Positions 49,488-56,720 of a stretch of DNA of 64,000 nt are shown here, piece by piece. Made by a program: the position numbers and the translations under genes. The stretch covers positions 248,001 through 312,000 of the forward strand of contig NZ_NEFF01000002.1 of NCBI RefSeq assembly GCF_002252045.1. The letters are read 5' to 3'. Below the pieces are notes generated by a model that was not told the DNA's origin, did no database searches, and was given only the letters and a program-made list of their open reading frames with translations. Every line of letters begins with the position of its first letter. The first letter of the stretch is position 1. The DNA is from Ignatzschineria sp. F8392 (GTDB lineage Bacteria > Pseudomonadota > Gammaproteobacteria > Cardiobacteriales > Wohlfahrtiimonadaceae).

Positions 49488-51602
49488 TTAATTTTTATAA
49501 ATTGTTTCAATAATTTTTCCTCCTTGAGGCCCAGATCCTGGGCCAAGCTTAACTTCAAAGTCTGCATATCTGATTACTTCCGGTTTATGATCTATGACAA
49601 TCACAGCTTTAAATAATTTTGTTCTACTATAAATATAAGATGCTATTTTACTTGCTGTTTCAGGATCTAATCCAGCGGCAGGCTCATCAATAATCAATAT
49701 GTCATTGGTTTTTCTAGCCCTAGATAATTGATTACACAATTTAATTCTTCTTAATTCTCCACCAGAAAGTGTTTGCGTTTTTCGATTAAGTTGTAAATGT
49801 CCTAATCCTAACGCTACAGCAGATTCTACCACTCTCTTAACGGTTATCTGATTAATATATTTAGGAATATCTGCTAACTCGAGTTGATATAACTCTATAA
49901 TGGAAATACCATTCACAGACTCTGTTAATTTACGATTTGATTTATCAAATAATAATCCTTCACATATAGGACAACTTAGATATACATCTTTATCATATCC
50001 TCTTTCATATTTAATAACACCTACCCCTAAGCAGTTGGGGCAACCGCCGTCCTGTAACGGATTATATAAGCTATTACTATTCCCAGTAATATTAGCAAAA
50101 TAATTTGCAATCACAGATATTAAAGATAGCGAAGATGCTAAGATCGAACGTATCGAATAGTTTGTATATTTTTGACTGATATAAATACTATCAATACGAT
50201 TTCTTATTGCTTCTGCTAACGAAGATTTTCCTGATCCAGATACACCGGTAAAAACTGTCAAACAGTGAAGCGGTAACATTAAATCCTGATCTATCACATT
50301 ATTTTTACTAAGTTTAGTAAATTTAAATGTTTTTGTAATTGTATTCTTATTATCAATTTCATAAAAAGGTAATATCTGCTCTGCAGAACAGATATATCCA
50401 CCATGTTTTCCTGAAAATCTTCCTATATGTATGGCATTATCTGCAAAATCGATAAATGACTGATCATGATCGACCATTATAATAGTATTGTTAACCGATA
50501 ATTTTTTTATCATATTTAAAATCATCGCATGATCTTTAGGATTTATTTGGGAAGAGATTTCATCTAATACAATTAGAATATTCGTAATATCAGATCTCAA
50601 AAGTCGACTGAATCTAATTTTTTGTAATTCTCCACCAGAAAGACTGGGAATCGCTCGAGCTAAATTCAGGTATCCTAACCCTAACCTATCAATAGTTTCT
50701 AATACCAATCCTAATCTCGAATCTAATATATTTTCCCCTATTTTTTTAATTAAAGAAGTAATAGGAGTTAATAAAAAATCCTTGAAATTTAAATCTAAAA
50801 TATTATTCTTTTGTAACAGTGGAGAAATACAAGAACCACTGCAAGTAGGACAAAGTGTTTTTACCAAATTTTGCTGCACCGTTTTTAAATGATTATTTTG
50901 TTTTATATAATCAGAAACACAAATATAGTATTCGGATCTTTGTCTTGATTTTCCTGAATATTTAGCTCTAAACTTTAACTTAGTTGTACTATTCTTATTA
51001 AGTAAAGAATCTTTTTGATCATTATTCAATTGAGAATATGGAATATCTACGGGAATAGATAAACTCTCAGCATAAGCAAGAAGTAGATTATGCCGAAGAT
51101 TTGTAGAAGAAGTAGGTACCCAAAATGAAAAAGGGTTCTCCAAAATAGTCCTATCTCCATTAATGAAAGAAGACAAATTTATCTCTTCTATAATTCCTAA
51201 TCCTCTACAAGTTTCGCATTCATTAGGTACTGCATGTAGTTTTAATTCATGATATGGAGGAATATTTACACTATTCTTAGTTGCAAGAGATATTAATAAC
51301 TGTGGAATATTCAGATAGGAAAATAGATTAGATCTTGGATTATGATTCGTATTTTTTTGAGCTATAGCAACTGCTGGAATCAAATTAGAATAATATTGTA
51401 CTCTATAATCTGCATTTTCTAAAAATCCATTTTCTATCGCTTCAAACTCATCACAACAGAGTCTATATATTGTAGAGAAAGCTAATGATGTTTTTCCCGC
51501 TCCCGATCTTCCATATATTGCAGTAATAGAATAAAAAGGAATCTGTATATCAATATTTTTTAAATTATTTGTAGTAATACCGTTAATTATTATTTTTTTC
51601 AT
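49488..51602 (-). CDS. Short UvrA-like twin ABC ATPase of the E1-like peptide locus
   Basis: This 704-residue protein has the UvrA plan. An N-terminal ABC half has GRSGAGKTSLAFSTIY at about 31-45, zinc pairs CETC and CPTC, SLSGGELQKIRF and VLDEISSQINPKD. A C-terminal half has GVSGSGKSSLAEAI near 455, zinc pairs CPNC and CPIC, TLSGGELRRIKL and LIIDEPAAGLDPE. It is well short of repair UvrA (about 940) and seems to lack the UvrB-binding insert, like resistance UvrA homologues such as DrrC. Its ATG (51602) overlaps the upstream E1-like gene by 20 bp; a GTG at 51617 is the other start. Self-protection against a DNA-acting product is my inference. Confidence 0.85.
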   Translation of the reverse strand: MKKIIINGITTNNLKNIDIQIPFYSITAIYGRSGAGKTSLAFSTIYRLCCDEFEAIENGFLENADYRVQYYSNLIPAVAIAQKNTNHNPRSNLFSYLNIPQLLISLATKNSVNIPPYHELKLHAVPNECETCRGLGIIEEINLSSFINGDRTILENPFSFWVPTSSTNLRHNLLLAYAESLSIPVDIPYSQLNNDQKDSLLNKNSTTKLKFRAKYSGKSRQRSEYYICVSDYIKQNNHLKTVQQNLVKTLCPTCSGSCISPLLQKNNILDLNFKDFLLTPITSLIKKIGENILDSRLGLVLETIDRLGLGYLNLARAIPSLSGGELQKIRFSRLLRSDITNILIVLDEISSQINPKDHAMILNMIKKLSVNNTIIMVDHDQSFIDFADNAIHIGRFSGKHGGYICSAEQILPFYEIDNKNTITKTFKFTKLSKNNVIDQDLMLPLHCLTVFTGVSGSGKSSLAEAIRNRIDSIYISQKYTNYSIRSILASSLSLISVIANYFANITGNSNSLYNPLQDGGCPNCLGVGVIKYERGYDKDVYLSCPICEGLLFDKSNRKLTESVNGISIIELYQLELADIPKYINQITVKRVVESAVALGLGHLQLNRKTQTLSGGELRRIKLCNQLSRARKTNDILIIDEPAAGLDPETASKIASYIYSRTKLFKAVIVIDHKPEVIRYADFEVKLGPGSGPQGGKIIETIYKN

Positions 51603-52668
51603 TACCGCACCATTCACAATTAGGGTTTTTATCTACTTGAATAGTTTTTATACTATAGTCTTTTAAAGAGAATTCTATTCTTTTATTACTATTATTTAAA
51701 TATTTAAACTTTTTAATAATAATCTTCATTGCATCAAGTGTAGCTAAAGTTGCAGCAATACCCGAAAGAGGGGGGAAAGAGCCAATCTTTCTATTTTCTC
51801 TATGTAATTTTTTAACATTCTTTAAATCGCTTAAATTAAGCTCATTTAATTTCTGTGTAAAGCACTCAAAACAGGCTGTTTGATATGGTACGATAGTCTG
51901 ACCAATTAATGTTAAATGCAAATTATACCCACCGCCTATAATATGAGGTATATTTTTGCTCATGGAATATTTAGCAACAATCCTACTTGTATAATCAACG
52001 CTAGGTTCATCCGCGCAATTAATAATTAAATCTATGGGATGAGATAGAAGATGTTTTTCAAAAAAATCTTCAGTTAAGCAATCTTGTATGAGCTCACACT
52101 TAACTCTAGGATTAATACGTTTCAATTCCTCATTTAATGCTATTGTTTTCTGAATACCAATTTGGTCTTCAAAATAGTATTGTCGATGAATATTAGTAAT
52201 CTCAACTGTATCGTTATCAACTAAAATAAAATTCCCTATACCCTGCTTTGCTAGATATGTAGCAATAAGACTTCCCACAGATCCTAAACCAATAATCATT
52301 ATACGAGAGCTTTTAATAAGATCTATTTTTTCAATAACTTCAGAGCTTAAATAGCAATAATCCTCTAAAAAACTGATCAATCTACCGTCATTTTTATCAC
52401 TTTCAGAATAAGGTTTATCATCTAATATTAAGATATGGTTTTGATGTAAAAAATTTACCAAATATTTAAGACTTTCTGGAGTATAGTTAGGAAAATATGC
52501 GCAAATCTCTACGAAAGGTGTTCTACCATCAAACTTTTTTAAAAACGTTAAAATTTCTGGAAAATCTATTTCAAGTAAAATTGACTCTCGTGTGTTACTA
52601 TTAAAAAATTCTACTCCTGCTTCATTTTGAACAATACCTATTAAACTCCTTAAACGTAAATTAGACAT
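51583..52668 (-). CDS. E1-like (ThiF/MoeB/MccB-type) adenylating enzyme 2 with N-terminal RRE-like region
   Basis: This 361-residue protein has an E1-like fold: GLGSVGSLIATYLA (about 127-140), LVDNDTVEITNIHRQYYF, and NCADEP with the catalytic-type Asp. The paired CFEC (266-269) and CEWC (351-354) should bind structural zinc. The first 85 residues (DGRTPFVEICAYFPNYTPES and the helix after it) look like a PqqD-type winged helix that recognises a leader peptide. GAGG lies 7 nt before the ATG at 52668, which overlaps the stop of the upstream gene by 8 nt. The N-terminal RYxRQ motif of its partner is missing, so the two may have different roles. Confidence 0.82.
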   Translation of the reverse strand: MSNLRLRSLIGIVQNEAGVEFFNSNTRESILLEIDFPEILTFLKKFDGRTPFVEICAYFPNYTPESLKYLVNFLHQNHILILDDKPYSESDKNDGRLISFLEDYCYLSSEVIEKIDLIKSSRIMIIGLGSVGSLIATYLAKQGIGNFILVDNDTVEITNIHRQYYFEDQIGIQKTIALNEELKRINPRVKCELIQDCLTEDFFEKHLLSHPIDLIINCADEPSVDYTSRIVAKYSMSKNIPHIIGGGYNLHLTLIGQTIVPYQTACFECFTQKLNELNLSDLKNVKKLHRENRKIGSFPPLSGIAATLATLDAMKIIIKKFKYLNNSNKRIEFSLKDYSIKTIQVDKNPNCEWCGNEKNNN

Positions 52669-53809
52669 TACATACCTCACATGCGATTCTTTTTCCCACT
52701 TTAAATTTGGTTATCTCACCTTTATTTAATAAGTATTCATATCTCATTATAGACTCAGTCAAGTGATTACCTTGAGATAGAAAAAAGTCGATAATTGAAG
52801 CAGCACTTAAATAAGCAGAAAAATTGCTCATTGAACAGAGACCTCCAGCATGCGAATAATTATAACTATCCTCATATGTTACATTCGACATATCACCTTT
52901 TTTATCATTACTATAATCTATAGAATTAGATAAATTATAAAAAGGTTTCCAATCCTTCAAAGCAACTTGAAAGTATTGTTGAACACAATCAATACAAGGC
53001 GTTTGTGGAGGATAAATCAACTCGCCAGAACTCATCAAATGAGCATCAAATCCTCCCATTACATACATAGGTATTCTAAGTGGTGCTAAATAACGTCCTA
53101 ACTTTAAAGAGGTATGACCAATATAAGGTTCATCCAATCCATTAACTACTAAATCAACATCATTCATAATAATTTTACTAAGATCAGTATCATAGTTAAT
53201 GAGTGTTATCACTTTTTGAACATCAACCATAGAATTAATACGTTGAAGGTATAACTCAAGCACATCTACTTTATATTTATTAATATCACTGGGACGTGTA
53301 TATAAATGTCTTGATAAAGAAGCTGATGTTACCTTTTTATAATCTACTAAAATAACTTTTTGAATCCCCATTCTAACTAGTATTTCAGCAACAGCTCCAG
53401 AGTACGCTCCACATCCTAAAAATAGAATAGACTTATTTGAGAGAATTTTTTGCGATACATTCCCACTTTGGGATAAGTACAAATCATCAAAAAATGCTTC
53501 TTGCCTATTGTATCTCGATGAAGAATCATCTACTGTATTTTCAGTAATCAATTTATTTTCAAATAAAAAATTAATTAAATCATTGAGCTGATCCATATCA
53601 GGAGATAATTCTAATAAAGAATAAATCTGTCCAATTGTATTTTTTCCATTTAATAGAGCAATAAATTTAGCTACCATACTATTAGTAAGGATTTCAATAC
53701 GATCACGTGTCGTAATCTTATGAAATGTCATTAAAATTTCATCATCATCCAGCTCTGTGATATACACATCAATTGAGTTTTTTAAAAGGTATGTTTTATG
53801 CAAAATCAT
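52661..53809 (-). CDS. E1-like (ThiF/MoeB/MccB-type) adenylating enzyme 1 with N-terminal RRE-like region
   Basis: This 382-residue protein has an N-terminal region (1-90, with NGKNTIGQIYSLLELSP and LINFLFENKLI) that looks like a PqqD/RRE winged helix. The E1-like domain follows: SRYNRQ (98-103), GCGAYSGAVAEILVRMG (132-148), LVDYKKVTSASLSRHLY, and NGLDEP with the key Asp at about 226. The zinc pairs are CIDC (272-275) and CEVC (377-380). E1-like enzymes activate a carboxylate as acyl-adenylate, as MccB does in microcin C. It lies 110 bp past the precursor terminator and is coupled to enzyme 2 by an 8-nt overlap. Confidence 0.82.
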   Translation of the reverse strand: MILHKTYLLKNSIDVYITELDDDEILMTFHKITTRDRIEILTNSMVAKFIALLNGKNTIGQIYSLLELSPDMDQLNDLINFLFENKLITENTVDDSSSRYNRQEAFFDDLYLSQSGNVSQKILSNKSILFLGCGAYSGAVAEILVRMGIQKVILVDYKKVTSASLSRHLYTRPSDINKYKVDVLELYLQRINSMVDVQKVITLINYDTDLSKIIMNDVDLVVNGLDEPYIGHTSLKLGRYLAPLRIPMYVMGGFDAHLMSSGELIYPPQTPCIDCVQQYFQVALKDWKPFYNLSNSIDYSNDKKGDMSNVTYEDSYNYSHAGGLCSMSNFSAYLSAASIIDFFLSQGNHLTESIMRYEYLLNKGEITKFKVGKRIACEVCNV

Positions 53810-53919
53810 TGTTCAATCCTAAATTAGTTATGTATATCATAATACTATGTGACTCATAGCTATATGCATTCCTTGATAATACGATATGTATAACCAGCCA
53901 ATCTTATTAACCAAGAATC

Positions 53920-53960
53920 TATAAAAAACCCTAAAAGATACTCTTTATCTTTTAGGGTTT
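53920..53960 (-). terminator. Terminator between precursor peptide gene and enzyme genes
   Basis: A perfect 15-bp stem pairs 53926-53940 with 53946-53960 over a 5-base loop and is followed on the minus strand by six T. It lies 39 bp past the precursor stop. This arrangement commonly lets a RiPP precursor be made in excess over its enzymes by partial readthrough. Confidence 0.92.
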
Positions 53961-53998
53961 ATATTTGAAGTATTACATTATATCGCTTCAAATCCAAT

Positions 53999-54193
53999 TT
54001 AATACTGAAGTACACCAGCATTCGCCTCTAAGTAATTTTCCCAGGCAGCCATATCTGTATTAGATCCGTCTTGACGAGTACAAACTCTAGTACAACAAGT
54101 ACTTCTGGGGGCATTCGAACAACCAGCACTATGTCTAGCAGAATGACTGCTATCCGATATAACTTTAAACTTAAGATTCTTCTGTTTTGTCAT
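53999..54193 (-). CDS. Candidate RiPP precursor peptide
   Basis: The 64-residue product starts MTKQKNLKFKVIS, a plausible leader. A middle part is rich in Ser, His, Arg and Cys (Cys 25, 33, 34 and 38; RSTCCTRVCTR). It ends WENYLEANAGVLQY, a tail also encoded at 54335-54430. AAGGAAA lies about 8 nt before the ATG at 54193; a frame extension to 54223 is less likely. A promoter (54252-54280) precedes it and a strong terminator follows. Size, composition and the two adjacent RRE-bearing E1-like genes indicate a modified peptide. No YcaO, LanM or radical SAM enzyme is nearby, so the chemistry is probably E1-driven. I do not recognise a described family. Confidence 0.72.
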   Translation of the reverse strand: MTKQKNLKFKVISDSSHSARHSAGCSNAPRSTCCTRVCTRQDGSNTDMAAWENYLEANAGVLQY

Positions 54194-54251
54194 ATGTATT
54201 TTCCTTTTAATAAAATGTAACATTATAATTTTTTATTAATTCATCAGCTAT

Positions 54252-54280
54252 ATAATAATAAAAATACTATTGCTTGTAAA
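54252..54280 (-). promoter_or_regulatory. Predicted promoter of the precursor gene
   Basis: On the minus strand TTTACA (54275-54280) and TATTAT (54252-54257) are separated by 17 bp. This implies a leader of about 50 nt before the ATG at 54193. Confidence 0.6.
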
Positions 54281-54334
54281 TACAAAAAACTATTTTATTA
54301 CATATCATAAATCACTACCTATTTATTCTTACTA

Positions 54335-54430
54335 CTAATATTTAAGTACTCCAGCATTTATATTTAGATAATCTTTCCATGATATCTCACTGGCATTAGT
54401 TAATATCCTTATAATAACATCCAGATAGCG
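54335..54430 (-). pseudogene. Second copy of the precursor C-terminal tail
   Basis: The frame reads from directly behind the stop codon of the 202-residue gene and ends WKDYLNINAGVLKY and TAG. It matches the precursor tail WENYLEANAGVLQY at 9 of 14 positions. Several codon differences are silent (TAC/TAT, TTA/CTA, GGT/GGA), so the tail was conserved as protein. There is no ATG, GTG or TTG in frame and no Cys-rich middle. It is either a decayed second precursor or a tail reached by reading through the TAG at 54431. Confidence 0.7.
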
Positions 54431-55039
54431 CTATATATTAGAATGATTCTCTTTCTTCTCTTTTCTGCTTCTAACAACTTCTCGTACTTCGCTCATCTTA
54501 ACTTTCAATTCAGAATTCAACTCATCATACTGGGCTCGTGCCTCTTCTACCTCAGGAGCAATCATTTCTAATCTCTCTTGAAGAGATGTTGGATTACCAA
54601 GACCTAAATCGTCTCCTCTCAAGTTTTTTAATTCTTCTTGTTGTTCTTTCAACTCATTTTGAAAAAGATTACGTTGTTCTTCCGTTAGCTCAGCAGAATC
54701 TAGTTGGTTGTTGATTTCATCAATCTTGTCATATATTTCTAACATTTTCTTAATATCATCAACTTTTTTTACTAAAGAGTTATGCTTATTTCTTGCACGA
54801 TCCGTTTTATCCTGTAAAGCTTCTGCCTCTCTGACAATTTCAGCTTCTTCCTTGGTTAAATCCAAGTTTTTTGTACTGCTTAATATTGATCGATTGACAG
54901 TGGACATCCCGTTATCTTTAATCATTGAAAAAATAAATTTACCTGCATAATACGCGGCTAATCCTGCTGCTGCACCTGTAACAAGCGCAACCTTTCCTGT
55001 GATGGATATCGTTTTCTTTAAAAAACCTTTAAATCCCAT
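54431..55039 (-). CDS. Membrane/coiled-coil protein of unknown function
   Basis: This 202-residue protein starts with a short basic segment, then a Gly/Ala-rich hydrophobic stretch (about 14-42, VTGAAAGLAAYYAGKFIF). A long charged region with coiled-coil character follows (about 60-200, rich in Glu, Lys and Leu). No cysteines or catalytic motifs are visible and I do not recognise a family. GGGGGA lies about 12 nt before the ATG. It is read toward the precursor gene and could be an immunity, export or anchoring factor, but this is only inferred from position. The second precursor tail lies in the same frame directly after its TAG stop. Confidence 0.7.
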   Translation of the reverse strand: MGFKGFLKKTISITGKVALVTGAAAGLAAYYAGKFIFSMIKDNGMSTVNRSILSSTKNLDLTKEEAEIVREAEALQDKTDRARNKHNSLVKKVDDIKKMLEIYDKIDEINNQLDSAELTEEQRNLFQNELKEQQEELKNLRGDDLGLGNPTSLQERLEMIAPEVEEARAQYDELNSELKVKMSEVREVVRSRKEKKENHSNI

Positions 55040-55066
55040 ATTCTATACATCCCCCAAATCAACTAA

Positions 55067-55096
55067 AATATACAATTAATTTATTAAAGCTTTCAA
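55067..55096 (-). promoter_or_regulatory. Predicted promoter of the 202-residue protein gene
   Basis: On the minus strand TTGAAA (55091-55096) and TATATT (55067-55072) are 18 bp apart. A perfect AT-only-core palindrome, atatcatatatgatat, lies just upstream at 55101-55116 and might be an operator. Confidence 0.45.
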
Positions 55097-55166
55097 TATT
55101 ATATCATATATGATATTGATTATAAAAATTATATATGATCTTGAATTCTAATTCCTAACGCAACAG

Positions 55167-55705
55167 CTAATGTTTAGTCATCTGAGTAGCTTCATATTCC
55201 TTGTGAAATAGTTCTGTAATAACTTCGATAGGCGACCTAAAATTAAAGCGTTTTCGAGGTCTACTGTTGAGTGATAGCGCTATTTCATCAAGCTCTTCCT
55301 GACTATGAATAGAAAGATCCGTCCCTTTGGGCAAGTATTGTCGTATCAATCCATTGATATTCTCATTACTCCCTCTTTGCCAAGGGCTATGGGGATCACA
55401 AAAGTAGATAGCGACTCCCGTATTTTGCGTGATCTGAGCATGATAGGCCATTTCTTTCCCTTGGTCATAGGTCATTGTTCGTGCAAATGTTAAAGGTACT
55501 CGATTGAGTGCTGCGCTAAATCCTATAACAGCAGAGGTTGCAGTTGCATCTTCCATTTTGATTAACATAACATAACCACTAGTGCGCTCAACTAGTGTAC
55601 CGACAGCTGAAGCATTGCCTTTTCCTTTGATCAAATCACCTTCCCAATGTCCAGGCGTCAAACGATCTTCAACTTCTGGAGGACGTAAGTGAATACTTAC
55701 TATAA
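55167..55705 (-). pseudogene. IS30-family transposase, C-terminal fragment
   Basis: From VSIHLRPPEVEDR onward this is an IS30 transposase catalytic domain: GHWEGDLIKGKGN (first Asp), TYDQGKEM (second Asp) and WQRGSNENINGLIRQYLP (Glu). It ends NSRPRKRFNFRSPIEV. IS30 transposases are usually over 300 residues; the N-terminal DNA-binding half is missing. The open frame continues upstream to 55748 with a hydrophobic stretch (MSMFKLLLKLSVISFI) that does not look like IS30, so the break is near 55705. It cannot act alone. Confidence 0.85.
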
Positions 55706-55757
55706 AAGAGATAACTGACAATTTAAGTAATAACTTAAACATTGACATAAATTATAA

Positions 55758-56192
55758 TTATTTCTGGGTCTCAATAAATCGTCATTTAAAAAAATTAGTG
55801 GTAATAAAAAAGCTACAAATGAAGTCTTTAAAAATGAAGAAAATGAAGAAAATGAAGAAAATGAAGAAAATGAAGAAAATGAAAGTTTAGTTGGAACTAA
55901 AAAGGAAAAAATAAAAGGATCTGAAAAAAAAGTAATTACTGAGGGAGAGCCAAAAGAAATAGAATTCGAGGATGATTATTCTTGGCTTAAAGATCCTGAA
56001 TTAGGTTTCGATCATTTAGATCACCCTGTAATTATTGATACTTTAAAAAAATATCAACTGACAATTGATGATCTTAGAGAGATAAACGTAAATGGGATAA
56101 AGCACAAATTAAAATGCTTAGATTTAATAATAGCTCTTGGCGAAAAAAGAAAAGAAGAGAGAATTTCTGAGATTTATTTCGGAAAAAAATAA
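55758..56192 (+). pseudogene. Truncated gene with 9-bp coding repeats
   Basis: An open frame of about 144 codons without any ATG, GTG or TTG start begins next to the IS30 fragment and ends at TAA 56190-56192. It encodes a repeat of Asn-Glu-Glu (five units at 55833-55877), a Lys/Glu-rich part, then a more ordinary end with DDYSWLKDPELGFDHLDHP and KYQLTIDDLREINVNGIKHK. The codon pattern looks coding. I do not recognise the protein. It has probably lost its 5' end through the IS30 insertion or a linked deletion. Confidence 0.6.
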
Positions 56193-56631
56193 GATCGGGT
56201 ATTTACCCACCGAGCAAAAATGAGAGATTAGTTATACCAACGGTTTACAGACGTTTTTTTATCCTCAAATCGTCTTTTAAATAAAAAAGAGAATAATAGG
56301 CAGAAAAAGTCGGCTTCATTAATTTGAGGTCGGCTTTTTTCTTTTTGTTAGTTTTAGCCTAAAAATTCAATTTTAAGGGCTTTAAAATTATTTTTGTGAT
56401 TAAAGCTAGGGATAAGCAATAAAATGCAATATTGGCGATTTTTGATGCGTCCCTTTTCTTACAGGTAACGTGTAATACTTCAATTGTAAGTTGTATTTCT
56501 AAGACCTAAAAGTGTACGGATTGCTCCAACTTTTACTCCAACTCAAAGGTTTTATATAACAATATATATATTTAATTTTTAGCTATCTTGCTGATATTAT
56601 TAGATATACCATTATATATGTGTCCCTAAAT
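56193..56631. other. Island right end without recognisable gene
   Basis: This AT-rich stretch holds no gene that I can support. Near 56521-56543 it carries another copy of the ttgctccaacttttactccaact motif found next to both attachment repeats, probably left by an earlier integration. Two direct copies of gtcggctt (near 56309 and 56330) do not form a hairpin. Confidence 0.5.
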
Positions 56632-56720
56632 TTCCGGCCCTAGGCACCATCACAAAGTCTCAAAGCCCGCTATTTAGCGGGCTTTTTGCTGTCCGGAGTT
56701 TGATTTGCTCCAACTTTTGC
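56632..56720 (+). repeat. attR: duplicate of the tRNA-Leu 3' end and terminator
   Basis: Bases 56632-56650 equal 44290-44308. The following hairpin agcccgctatttagcgggct and the ctccaacttttgctccaact motif match the left copy with a few changes. The hairpin here is perfect, while the left one has a mismatch. It marks the right boundary of the island. Confidence 0.9.

Noticed and set aside
49488-51602. Housekeeping uvrA
   Set aside because: At 704 residues it is too short, lies in an operon on a mobile island and seems to lack the UvrB-binding insert.
53999-54193. Thiazole/oxazole-modified microcin (TOMM) precursor because of the Cys/Ser/Thr/Arg-rich middle
   Set aside because: No YcaO or dehydrogenase gene is present in the island. 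The E1-like proteins alone do not define a TOMM cluster.
49488-54193. Microcin C cluster
   Set aside because: The peptide is far longer than a heptapeptide and does not end in Asn. There are two E1-like enzymes and no MccC/D/E/F-like genes. Only a distant mechanistic parallel is kept.
56300-56345. Terminator formed by the two gtcggctt copies
   Set aside because: The copies are direct, not inverted, so they cannot form a hairpin.
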